Shown here one piece after another: positions 1-9,300 of a DNA stretch of 9,952 bases. Position numbers and translations under genes: made by a program. The first letter of the stretch is position 1, and each line of letters opens with the position of its first letter. This stretch comes from Lachnospiraceae bacterium. Lineage in GTDB: Bacteria > Bacillota > Clostridia > Lachnospirales > Lachnospiraceae. Location: positions 1 to 9,952 of the forward strand of contig JAAVYC010000243.1 in the NCBI GenBank assembly GCA_022790905.1. The letters run 5' to 3'. The notes under the pieces are model-generated. The model was not told the DNA's origin. It made no database searches and saw nothing but the letters and a program-made list of their open reading frames with translations.

Positions 1-55
1 AAAGCCGGGCGACAGCGATACGAATGGCAGAAAACCGGGCGGCACGGAGAGCCGG
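1..55. other. Window-edge segment that does not match the RpoC rudder
   Basis: These bases are in frame with rpoC but encode KPGDSDTNGRKPGGTESR. Bacterial RpoC normally has a rudder of the form NGRRGRxVTGxxNRPLKS directly before LSDMLKGK. The stretch is about 63% GC by hand count of bases 1-60, clearly richer than the following gene. It contains two copies of CCGGGCGRCA (5-14 and 35-44) and an 8-base inverted repeat (aaagccgg at 1-8, ccggcttt at 52-59). An assembly or chimera error at a sequence end is the simplest reading; a real, shortened rudder is much less likely. Confidence 0.5.
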
Positions 56-2920
56 CTTTCTGATATGTTAAAAGGTAAATCTGGACGTTTCCGTCAAAAC
101 TTGCTTGGAAAACGTGTGGATTATTCGGGGCGTTCCGTTATTGTCGTAGGTCCAGAGCTGAAAATTTATCAGTGCGGTCTTCCAAAAGAGATGGCGATCG
201 AATTGTTCAAGCCTTTTGTCATGAAAGAACTTGTGGCAAATGGAACGGCACACAATATTAAGAGTGCCAAGAAGATGGTAGAGAGACTCCAGCCGGAAGT
301 GTGGGATGTCTTAGAGGATGTTATCAAAGAACATCCGGTGATGTTAAACCGTGCACCTACCCTGCACAGACTTGGTATCCAGGCGTTTGAACCAATTTTA
401 GTAGAAGGTAAGGCAATCAAATTGCATCCGTTGGTATGTACCGCGTACAATGCGGATTTTGATGGAGATCAGATGGCTGTTCATTTACCGCTATCTGTAG
501 AAGCACAGGCAGAATGTCGTTTTATGCTTTTATCGCCGAATAACTTATTGAAGCCGTCTGACGGTGGACCAGTGGCAGTGCCATCCCAGGATATGGTTCT
601 CGGTATCTACTATCTGACGATGGGCAAGATGTTGGATCGGACGGACGAAGTGGATCTGGATACGGTAGATGAAAAGGTATATGTAGATAAAGAAGATGTC
701 CGAAAGGCAGTGGAATCGGAAGAAATTGGTGAATATACGAATATCCGTTGCGATGCCGGGGATGGAAAACACATTGTGATCTGTACACCTCACGATCTGC
801 TAGGACACAATTACAATAGTACAAATCACGCATTGCTCGCTTATGAGAACGGTGATATCACGCTTCACCAAAGAATCACAGTCAGAAGAGAAGTGATAAC
901 CGCTGACGGTGAAAAAATTAGCGGTATGATAGAGACCACACTGGGAAGATTGATTTTAAATGAGATTCTTCCTCAGGATTTAGGATTTGTGGACAGGAGC
1001 AAGAAAGAAAATCTGCTGTTACCGGAAGTTGATTTCCATGTAGGAAAAAAAGGTTTAAAACAAATTCTGGAAAAAGTAATTAATATTCACGGCGCAACAA
1101 AGACAGCGGAAGTACTGGACGATATCAAAGCAATGGGATATAAGTATTCCACAAGAGCGGCGATGACAGTATCCGTATCAGATATGACAGTTCCTGAGAA
1201 AAAGCCGAAATTAATCAAACAGGCACAGGACACAGTAGATCTCATTACCAAAAATTATAAACGTGGTCTGGTAACAGAAGAAGAGCGTTATAAAGAAGTC
1301 GTAGAGACATGGAAAGAGACAGATGATGAGCTGACAGAAGCCTTACTTTCCGGTCTGGATAAATATAATAATATCTTTATGATGGCAGATTCGGGAGCTC
1401 GTGGTTCTGATAAACAGATCAAACAGCTTGCCGGTATGCGTGGTCTGATGGCGGATACAACAGGTAGAACGATTGAGTTGCCAATTAAATCCAATTTCCG
1501 TGAAGGTTTGGATGTATTGGAATACTTTATGTCTGCTCATGGAGCGCGGAAGGGTCTGTCTGATACAGCGCTTCGTACGGCTGATTCTGGTTACCTGACA
1601 AGACGTCTCGTAGATGTCTCACAGGAATTGAGTATCCGTGAGACAGATTGTGCCTTGGGAAGTGAGAAAGAAATCCCTGGTATGTATGTAAAGGCGTTTA
1701 TGGATGGCAAAGAAGAGATTGAGAGTCTGCAGGATCGTATCACAGGTCGTTTTTCCTGTGAGGATATCTGTGATAAAAATGGAAATGTTATCGTAAAAGC
1801 AAATCATATGATTACACCAAGACGTGCAGCAAGAGTTGTGAATGAAGGCGTGGATGAGCAAGGTGAGCCGATTACACAGGTAAAAATCAGAACGATTTTA
1901 ACTTGTCGGTCTCATATTGGTATTTGTGCAAAGTGTTATGGCGCAAATATGGCGACAGGTCAGGCAGTACAAGTCGGTGAGGCAATCGGTATTATTGCAG
2001 CACAATCCATTGGTGAGCCTGGTACACAGCTTACTATGCGTACGTTCCATACTGGTGGTGTTGCCGGTGATGACATCACGCAAGGTCTCCCTCGTGTCGA
2101 AGAGTTATTTGAAGCAAGAAAGCCGAAAGGACTTGCGATTATCACAGAGTTCAGCGGTATGGCAACGATTAAAGATACGAAGAAAAAACGTGAGATTATC
2201 GTGACAAATCAGGAAACCGGCGAGACAAAAACCTATTTGATTCCTTACGGGTCTAGAATTAAGGTTTTGGATGGAGCAGTTTTGGAAGCGGGAGATGAGC
2301 TGACAGAAGGTAGCGTGAATCCACATGATATCTTGAAAATCAAAGGGGTTCGTGCAGTACAGGATTATATGCTTCAGGAAGTACAGCGCGTATACCGTTT
2401 GCAGGGTGTGGAAATCAATGATAAACACATCGAGGTAATTGTGCGTCAGATGCTGAAAAAAGTTCGCATTGAAAGTAATGGAGATTCCGATTTGTTACCG
2501 GGAACTCTTGTAGATACTTTGGAATTTGATGATGTCAATGAGAGAATTGAGGAGACAGGCGGTGAGCCGGCAGAAGGAAAGCAGGTGCTTCTTGGTATTA
2601 CAAAAGCGGCCCTTGCAACGAATTCATTCTTATCGGCGGCTTCTTTCCAGGAGACTACAAAAGTTCTGACAGAAGCAGCGATCAAAGGAAAAGTCGATCC
2701 ATTGATCGGTCTGAAAGAAAATGTCCTGATCGGAAAACTGCTCCCGGTAGGAACTGGTATGAAACGTTATCGTGACATTAAACTGGATTCAGATTTGAAT
2801 GAGTTTGCAGATATTGATTTTGAAGAAGAATTTGGAGAATTTGACGACGAAGAAATCATGGAGTTGCCAGATGATGACATGGTTATGGCTCTTGATGTAA
2901 TTGGAGAAGAAATAGAATAA
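2..2920 (+). CDS. rpoC: DNA-directed RNA polymerase subunit beta-prime, 5'-truncated by the window edge
   Basis: This is the catalytic largest subunit of RNA polymerase, which pairs with RpoB to form the active cleft. The frame is open from base 2, so the real start lies upstream; the ATG at 65 is an internal Met of the conserved LSDMLKGK segment. Numbering from that Met, the Mg-binding loop NADFDGD is at residues 129-135 with all three Asp present. The bridge helix region (VLEYFMSAHGARKGL, SGYLTRRLVDV) is at about 480-525. The second zinc site has all four Cys (529, 614, 621, 624; C-x6-C-x2-C at the end), and the trigger loop start (AAQSIGEPGTQLTMRTFHTGG) is at about 643-666. Aligning NADFDGD with E. 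coli and B. subtilis suggests 318-330 residues are missing. The C-terminus is a strongly acidic tail ending GEEIE and TAA at 2918-2920. No frameshift is seen from about base 56 on. The first 18 codons do not look like RpoC and are listed separately. Confidence 0.98.
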   Translation, partial: KPGDSDTNGRKPGGTESRLSDMLKGKSGRFRQNLLGKRVDYSGRSVIVVGPELKIYQCGLPKEMAIELFKPFVMKELVANGTAHNIKSAKKMVERLQPEVWDVLEDVIKEHPVMLNRAPTLHRLGIQAFEPILVEGKAIKLHPLVCTAYNADFDGDQMAVHLPLSVEAQAECRFMLLSPNNLLKPSDGGPVAVPSQDMVLGIYYLTMGKMLDRTDEVDLDTVDEKVYVDKEDVRKAVESEEIGEYTNIRCDAGDGKHIVICTPHDLLGHNYNSTNHALLAYENGDITLHQRITVRREVITADGEKISGMIETTLGRLILNEILPQDLGFVDRSKKENLLLPEVDFHVGKKGLKQILEKVINIHGATKTAEVLDDIKAMGYKYSTRAAMTVSVSDMTVPEKKPKLIKQAQDTVDLITKNYKRGLVTEEERYKEVVETWKETDDELTEALLSGLDKYNNIFMMADSGARGSDKQIKQLAGMRGLMADTTGRTIELPIKSNFREGLDVLEYFMSAHGARKGLSDTALRTADSGYLTRRLVDVSQELSIRETDCALGSEKEIPGMYVKAFMDGKEEIESLQDRITGRFSCEDICDKNGNVIVKANHMITPRRAARVVNEGVDEQGEPITQVKIRTILTCRSHIGICAKCYGANMATGQAVQVGEAIGIIAAQSIGEPGTQLTMRTFHTGGVAGDDITQGLPRVEELFEARKPKGLAIITEFSGMATIKDTKKKREIIVTNQETGETKTYLIPYGSRIKVLDGAVLEAGDELTEGSVNPHDILKIKGVRAVQDYMLQEVQRVYRLQGVEINDKHIEVIVRQMLKKVRIESNGDSDLLPGTLVDTLEFDDVNERIEETGGEPAEGKQVLLGITKAALATNSFLSAASFQETTKVLTEAAIKGKVDPLIGLKENVLIGKLLPVGTGMKRYRDIKLDSDLNEFADIDFEEEFGEFDDEEIMELPDDDMVMALDVIGEEIE

Positions 2921-2938
2921 GAATATATGTTGAAAATG

Positions 2939-2975
2939 ACAGGAGACAGTCCTTTTGGAAGGTCTCCTGTTTTTG
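2939..2975 (+). terminator. Rho-independent terminator after rpoC
   Basis: A perfect 9-base stem, ACAGGAGAC (2939-2947) with GTCTCCTGT (2962-2970), begins 18 bases after the rpoC stop codon. The 14-base interior can extend as TCC/GGA around a TTTT loop (2950-2959), separated from the main stem by two mismatched pairs. A run of five T (2970-2974) follows immediately. Position, stem strength and T-run together make this the end of the rpoC transcript, so the downstream gene needs its own promoter. Confidence 0.93.
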
Positions 2976-3041
2976 TGAAAATTTTTAGAAATTCGAGATA
3001 TATTATAAGAATTTTTTATCATCTGTCCGAAATATCACATA

Positions 3042-3050
3042 TGATATAAT
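3042..3050 (+). promoter_or_regulatory. Extended -10 promoter P1
   Basis: TGA-TATAAT is a perfect TATAAT hexamer (3045-3050) with an extended-10 TG (3042-3043). No good -35 lies 16-18 bases upstream, so activity would depend on the extended -10 and perhaps the AT-rich tract at 2971-3020. Initiation would be near 3057, giving a leader of about 210 bases before the giant gene and including the hairpins at 3073-3117. Confidence 0.5.
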
Positions 3051-3072
3051 GAGCATTAGTGGGAAGAGTATG

Positions 3073-3117
3073 ATTGCATATTCGGCAAATGGTGAATAGC
3101 GATTATGCGTCCTCGCT
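3073..3117 (+). promoter_or_regulatory. Possible structured leader with two competing hairpins
   Basis: Structure A pairs ATTGC (3073-3077) with GCGAT (3099-3103, one G-U pair) and TATTC (3079-3083) with GAATA (3094-3098). The bulged A is at 3078 and the loop has 10 bases. Structure B pairs AGCGA (3098-3102) with TCGCT (3113-3117). Both need bases 3098-3102, so they are mutually exclusive. This lies in the transcript expected from P1 but upstream of P3. I could not match it to c-di-GMP-I, c-di-GMP-II or another riboswitch consensus I know. Five-base stems can arise by chance, so confidence is low. Confidence 0.25.
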
Positions 3118-3121
3118 CTAT

Positions 3122-3129
3122 GATATAAC
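3122..3129 (+). promoter_or_regulatory. Weak extended -10 element P2
   Basis: TGATATAAC matches an extended -10 (TG at 3122-3123 region, hexamer TATAAC at 3124-3129, 5 of 6). It sits in a near-copy of the P1 context: TATGATATAAYG occurs at 3040-3051 and 3119-3130. There is no recognisable -35 at 17 bases (GATTAT). It could be a secondary start site, or the shared 12 bases could be a regulator's binding site rather than a promoter. Confidence 0.25.
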
Positions 3130-3155
3130 GTTCATATTTTACCATGGAAATTCGC

Positions 3156-3184
3156 TTGAAAAAGAGAAGAAAATGGAATATAAT
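3156..3184 (+). promoter_or_regulatory. Near-consensus sigma-A promoter P3 for the giant surface protein
   Basis: The -35 is TTGAAA (3156-3161, 5 of 6 matches to TTGACA), the spacer is exactly 17 bases, and the -10 is a perfect TATAAT (3179-3184). Transcription should begin near 3191, leaving an untranslated leader of about 77 bases before the ATG at 3268. This is the best promoter in the window and the probable main driver of the downstream gene. Its strength suggests housekeeping-level expression unless a repressor acts on the gap. Confidence 0.8.
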
Positions 3185-3251
3185 TATCTGAATAGATATA
3201 TCATGCAGTTATTATCATTTTAGATTATGATTTAAGATGAACTGATACATG

Positions 3252-3260
3252 AAGGAAGGG
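3252..3260 (+). promoter_or_regulatory. Ribosome binding site that fixes the start of the giant gene
   Basis: The purine-rich AAGGAAGGG ends 7 bases before the ATG at 3268. An in-frame TGA at 3250-3252 rules out any earlier start in this frame. A nearer ATG at 3263 is in a different frame. The site therefore selects ATG 3268 over the internal Met at 3292. Confidence 0.8.
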
Positions 3261-3267
3261 TGATGGT

Positions 3268-3366
3268 ATGTACAAGGACGTGTTAAAAAGGATGGCAGCA
3301 ATTTTTTTGTGTGTATGTATGGTAGGTACATCCCTAGATATTGGGGGTCTTACTGTGTATGCAGCA
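3268..3366 (+). other. Sec signal peptide of the giant protein
   Basis: Residues 1-33 have a basic start (MYKDVLKR) and a hydrophobic core (MAAIFLCVCMVGTSL). A second weaker hydrophobic segment ends VYAA before KKEQ. Cleavage is likely after Ala32 (V-Y-A) or Ala33. Two Cys (15 and 17) lie inside the core, but the residues before them (FL, CV) do not make a lipobox, so this is not read as a lipoprotein. It implies export across the membrane. Confidence 0.85.
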
Positions 3367-6300
3367 AAAAAAGAGCAAGTGGAAAGAGAGCCGTCGGAAG
3401 AAAAGGATGAATCACAGGAAGTGGAACAGCAGGATGAGAGTATGCAAGACACTCAGGGGAAGTCTGTAGCGTCGGAGGAAGCGGAACAGACTGATTCGAA
3501 TCTTATACTTCCGCAGGAGAGGGCACTGGGAACTCCTGCATTAGTTGCGGAGGATGACAAAATAGATTTGGAAGACACTACTAATAATGTAGAGGTCAAA
3601 TATGACCCTACATATAGTTTGGTATACAATGCAGCTCAGAAGACTCCGAGTGTTGTCTCTGTGCGATGTAATGGTGAAGCGTTGACACAGGGGATGGATT
3701 ATACTGTAACTTATGGAGCAAATATCAATGTTGGAAAAGGTTACATCTATATTCATGGAGTGGCAAATGGAAAATATTATGGAACTTATTCCACAGAATT
3801 TGACATTACAGAGCTCAATATAGAAAATGCAACAGCAAGTCGGATTCCGGATCAGGAGTATGCGGGAAAGAATAGTACAGCACACCCAAATGTCACACTC
3901 ACTATAAGTGGTAATTCCCTGACAGAGAGCCAGGATTATACTACAGAATGGACGGCGGCAGACGGTTCGAGTGATGTTCGAAATGTGGGAAGGAAAAAAG
4001 TAACTATTACCGGAAAAGGAAATTGTACTGGTACGAAGGAAGTATATTACAACGTAACGCGAAAGAGCCTCAACAATGGAAATGAGTTCCGATATGATTA
4101 CGAAACCAGTCATCCGTATACAGGAACAGCGGTGACACCAAAACTTGAAATTTATTACAATAATGAACTTTTAGAAGAAGGGGCAGATAAAGACTACACC
4201 CTTACTTATAACAATAATACAACGATTACAAGTTCGGCGACAATCAGAGTTATGGGACAGGGGAATTTTACCAGTTCTATCAATCTCCCATTTACTATTG
4301 CGGGAAAGACGATCAATGATTGTGATATCACATTGTCAGAAACACGTTATACTTATGACGGAAAAGCGCATAGACCGGATGTAACGGTTATGGATGGAAG
4401 CAAGACGCTGGTAGAAGATACGGATTATACCTTGAGTTATCCAAATCCGACAAATGCCGGGGACACGTCAGTAGTAGTTACTGGAATCAGAAACTATTCA
4501 GGAACTCGCAATATGAAATATACGATTGATCCATGTCAGATTACTGCCAGCGATCTCAGGTTGACGGGACTCTCCTCGGAGACTTACAGTGGAAAGGAGA
4601 TTAAACCGACGCCGTCAGTCAGAGATAATACGAATGGCAGGACGATGGTCAGCGGAGTTGATTTTGACTATGCCTATGATGATAATATCAATGTGTCAAA
4701 AAATGCGAAAGTGATCATTGATGGAAAAGGAAATTACACTGGTTCACCAGAATTTGATTTTGAGATTATACCGAGACAGTTCTTCAATGCAGAGATTGAG
4801 GTGGAGAATTGGAGAAGTGTGGGAAGATATCCAGACTCTTCTATAGTGAGAGTTACATACAATGGAGAAGTATTGCGTTTAGAACGTGATTATAAAGTGG
4901 AATTCCAGACAGAGGATGGACAATTGTTAACGGATGCATACCCATCAGGAGCGCCGAGTAATATTACAGCTTACGTTGCAATTAAAGAAGGTGAGAGTCA
5001 AAATTATACGGGTACGACGAGAAAGCCGTTTAAGATTTGTGGAGATTTGAGTAAAGCGACGGTAACTTGTAATACAAAATATGTCTACACCGGCAGTATG
5101 ATTAAGGCGGAACCTACAGCTGTTTATCTAGACGGTGAGCGTCTTGAGATTAACGAAGACTATGAGGTAAAACCTTTGACGGACAGCATCAATGCCGGCG
5201 AACATCAGATGTCAATTCGAGGTATCAATAATTATGCCGGCGAGCAGACGGTGGGTTACACCATCGATCAAAAGCCATTGGATGCCAGGGATATCGTGTG
5301 TGATGCTTTGGAGGTAGAATACACTGGTAATGAAGTAACACCAGAATTCACGGTAAAATATGGAAATATAACACTGTCACAGGGAGATGATTTTACTCTT
5401 GAGAAAGTGAGCAGTGTTACAGATTATACAAATGTTACGACTACCAGAGGTAAGATTCCGATCAATCTTGTGGCAAAGAAAGATAGTTCCGGTACAGAAA
5501 CTGGTAATTTTACAGGTTCTAGAACAGTATATTTTGATATTGTTCCGAGAGCCATAGATGGAGGATCTTTTACAGCAGCAGATGACATTAGTGTTACAGA
5601 TTTAGAAGCATTCTATGAATATACTGGTACGAAAATTGAGCCGGCATACAAAGTTTGGCGAAATTTCTCTACTGAATTGCAAAAGGGACAGGATTATAAC
5701 GCAGACATCACAAACAACCAGGATGCGGGAACAGCGACGATCACGATTACCGGAATCAATAATTATAAAGGAGCATTTAGAAAAACATTTGACATTAAGT
5801 ATCCGCTCGACAACGATAACTGGGTGACCTCTTATACAGTAGATACAGCGGGAAGAAGATGTGAAGAATTTGTCTATGAAGGCGGAAGTCCGATAGAGCC
5901 GGGAATATATATTCTGTTTTCCGACTTGGTTGGAAAAGGTTATGGCGTGCCGACAGAGGGTACGGGATATCGGATTGTTGACAGCATACACAACATCGAT
6001 GCTACGGGAAATGGTCCAAAAGCACAGATCACAATAGAGGGTATTGGAAAATATACGGGAAGAAGGACTGTGGAATTTACAATCACGCCGAAGGATATTG
6101 CTTCCACAGATATACACTGGGGAGAATATGTAAGTATTCCGCCATACAATGGCCGTGCAAAAAATCCACAGGAATTAAGCGCTACATTTAAAAAAGCGTT
6201 GATTCAGAAGACACCAATGATCCAGAATGCGGACTTTGAGATTACCAAATATGAAGATGATGGAGATTTGCCAAGTGATCCGCCTATGAGTGATGGAACC

Positions 6301-9300
6301 GGAAGCCAATGTATCAATGCCGGAAAAGTTACCATGACGATTCAAGGAACGGGTAACTATATGGGCACTATAACAAAGACTTTTGATATTCCCCCGAAAG
6401 ATATTGGAATGGGAGATGTAAAAATCAACTCAAAAATTGCTTTGGATAAACTCGTGTATGATGGAACATCACATAAGTTAGAAGCAGATGATCTTATTCT
6501 CACATATGAAAGAGACACTTCTGCGAATCCTATGGGACCGGATACAGACATTATATTGAATTCGGATCCAAATAGAGTTGATTATACGGTTACAGCCAGC
6601 GAGGATGACGGAGATAAGAGAGACGAGGATTACACAGAAGAAAACAAGAAGAACAGTCCGTGTATCAATGCCGGAATTGTCACATTGACATTAACCGGTG
6701 AAGGAAATTATGAAGGCACGAAAGAGCTTACCTATGAAATTCAAAGAAAATCTTTGCGAAACAGCAATGGAAGCGATTGGGCAGCTGGAATTAAAGCGGA
6801 GATTTCCAATGGAGTAGATGGTAAGGTGATTTATAACCGCGAAGTGCAGAATCCGACGATTGCGATTACAGATGAACACATTCCGGACAGTGAGGGCAAT
6901 GGAACAGTTCTGAGAGAAGGAAAAGATTACAAAGTCACTTGGAGAAAATATATTGTTGACGCGAGTGGAACTACAACATTCCAGGAAGTTTCAGAGTGTA
7001 AAGATGCCGGAAAATATCAGATAGAAGTAGCGGGAATTGGCAACTATATAGATGAATATTATGTAGATTATGAGATTCTTCCAAGAGATCTGAACAACGG
7101 AGGAGAAGCAGACGGAAGTAAATATCTCTATGCAATAGATGAGATTGAGGACCAGGTTTATACCGGATATGAGATCATACCGGAAAGCTTACGAGTATTT
7201 GAATATACCTGTAATCCAGACGATGCAGATGATGTAAGCCAGAATCAGATCGTACTGGAAAAAGATGTTGATTATGATTGCGTGGGCTTTAACAATATCA
7301 ATGTGAGTACAGAGATGTCATTTGCGACATTGACGATCACGGGAAAAGGAAATTATACAGGAACCCTGCCTTGGCATTTTAATATTATTCCGAAAAATAT
7401 TGAGGATGATGACGTGACTCTGGAAGAGATTCTGGAAGTGCCTTATAATGGTCTTGCTCAGACGCCAGATCTTCCGCTTTGGTATAACGGAAAGCAATTG
7501 AGTGCCGTGGCCGGAACAGATACGAATTTGGATTACACCGTAGATTACAATGTAGAAAAGTTATCCGAAGATGGAACAACAACGACTGTTGCGACAAATA
7601 TTGAAGTAGGACCGGCGTATGGAGTAATTCGCGGAGAAGGTAATTTTACTGGAGAACGTTCTTATACTGAGGATAATCCAATTTTTAGAGTGATACCGCG
7701 TTCTCTGCAAAAAGCATTAGATGATGGAGAAATTACAGTAAATCAACCAGAGGAAGTAACTTACGATGGCCTTCCGCACAGGCCAACGATTGAAGTCAAA
7801 GATTCTTTTGGAAGAGGAGAAGATGTCACGCTGGTAGAAGGTGAAGACTATGAAGTGGAATATACCAGTGTTGTTAATGCCGGAACTCAAATAGCAACGG
7901 TCAGAGGAATTGGCAACTACGGAGACAGTATACCGATTACTTTTGAGATCAAGCCAAAAACGATCACAGATGCAAATGGATTCTTAGAAGGAAGCTTTGG
8001 AGAGTTGATTGAAGAGGACTGGGCTTACACTGGCTTTGAAATTAAGGCTAAAATGCATATCACAGACACGATCAAGAAGCAGCAAGAAGGCAGTGAAGAC
8101 GAGAATGCATACGAAGAAGTTGTAGTAGAATTGGAAGAGGGTACAGCAGAAGGCCAAAGAGGTGATGAGAGTACCGAAGATAACGGTGTAAGAGATTATG
8201 TTCTGAAATACGAAGATGAGAATGGCAACAAAACCAATATTAATGCCGGTACAGCGAAGATAACAGTTGTATTTACGGGCAATTATGCTGGAACTTACGA
8301 AACTACTTTTGATATTCGCCCAAGAAATATTGAAGAAGATAGTGGTGATGGAGTGGTTATTGATCCAATGGAAGATCAGCAGTACAGCAAGGAAGTGATA
8401 CATCCTGATCCGGTCATCACTTATGGTAGAGGAGAAGATCCGGAATCGGAACCAGGATATCAGCTTAAAAAAGATATAGATTATACACTTGCGTATGACG
8501 GAGATTGCATAGATATGGGTACTTATGCGGTCACGATTACGGGAGGAGGTAATTTTGAAGGTACAGTGACAACGAAATTTAAAATTGTGCCAAGAGACCT
8601 CGATCCGGAAAAATCGCCGGAGATTATAGTAGCTGCCATTCCAGATCAGATATACGATGGTACGAATATTCGTCCGACGACTACTTTGGAATATAAAGGT
8701 GAACAGTTAGTAGAGGGTGTAGATTATAATCTTTCGGCTGGAGAAAATACCAGATTACCAGGAGGAGAAGCAGAGTTAGTTATTACGGGAAATGGTAATT
8801 ATACAGGAAAGAGAATTGAACATTTTACCATCGTAGGAGATTTGAGTCATCCTGATTGTAAGATAGAACGAATTGAACCGCAGGATTATACCGGAAAAGA
8901 GGCTGAACCTGAACCGACAGTATCTTTCGCAGGCGTGCCATTGGTACAGGACGAAAATTTTGAAATTGTTGGTTGGGATAACAATGTGGATGTTGGACCG
9001 GAGGCAAAAGTTACGATTGCAGGAAAAAGTCCATATTATACCGGAACCAGGGAGCAGAAATTCCAAATTTCATACAATATTGCAGAAGCTAGTTTAGAAG
9101 TCAAAGGAATTGCGAACGCATATACCTATACTTCAGATGTAATTACACCTGGAACGGGTGCATATAAAGATAAAAAAATTAGTGTATCGTATGAAGGTGG
9201 TCTTGGAAGAGAAAGAGTAGAGCTAACGGAAGGAATAGACTATACGTTAGGCTATCAGCAAAACATCAATACCGGAAAAGCAGAAGTTGTGATTACGGGA

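Noticed and set aside
18..30. 13-mer ATACGAATGGCAG shared with 4626-4638 in the repeat array
   Set aside because: Only 13 bases match, the flanks differ at once, and the sites are not otherwise related; it is probably chance, though it does not help trust in the first 55 bases.
1917..2204. Plus-strand 95-codon frame inside rpoC
   Set aside because: It is out of frame with the zinc-site and trigger-loop region of rpoC, which is fully conserved; it is a shadow frame.
3049..3099. Small frame of 16 codons (MSISGKSMIAYSANGE) in the leader, which could be a leader peptide
   Set aside because: There is no ribosome binding site before 3049 (the sequence is the -10 box), and the purine run before the internal ATG at 3070 is only about 2 bases away. 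It also overlaps the predicted hairpin, so coding is unsupported.
3051..3130. c-di-GMP riboswitch, suggested by GGCAAA in the hairpin loop
   Set aside because: The conserved GACGCAAAGCC-type segment and tetraloop arrangement of the c-di-GMP-I class are absent, and the c-di-GMP-II consensus does not fit either.
3306..3320. Lipoprotein signal with Cys15 or Cys17
   Set aside because: The residues before each Cys (I-F-L and C-V) do not fit a lipobox, and a better signal peptidase I site occurs at residues 30-33.
3541..4113. Minus-strand open frame of 190 codons, and similar ones at 5602-6117 and 7984-8403
   Set aside because: They lie wholly inside the repeat array on the opposite strand, lack ribosome binding sites, and have low-complexity Ile/Ser/Cys/Phe-rich products that mirror the Tyr/Asn/Thr-rich sense repeats.
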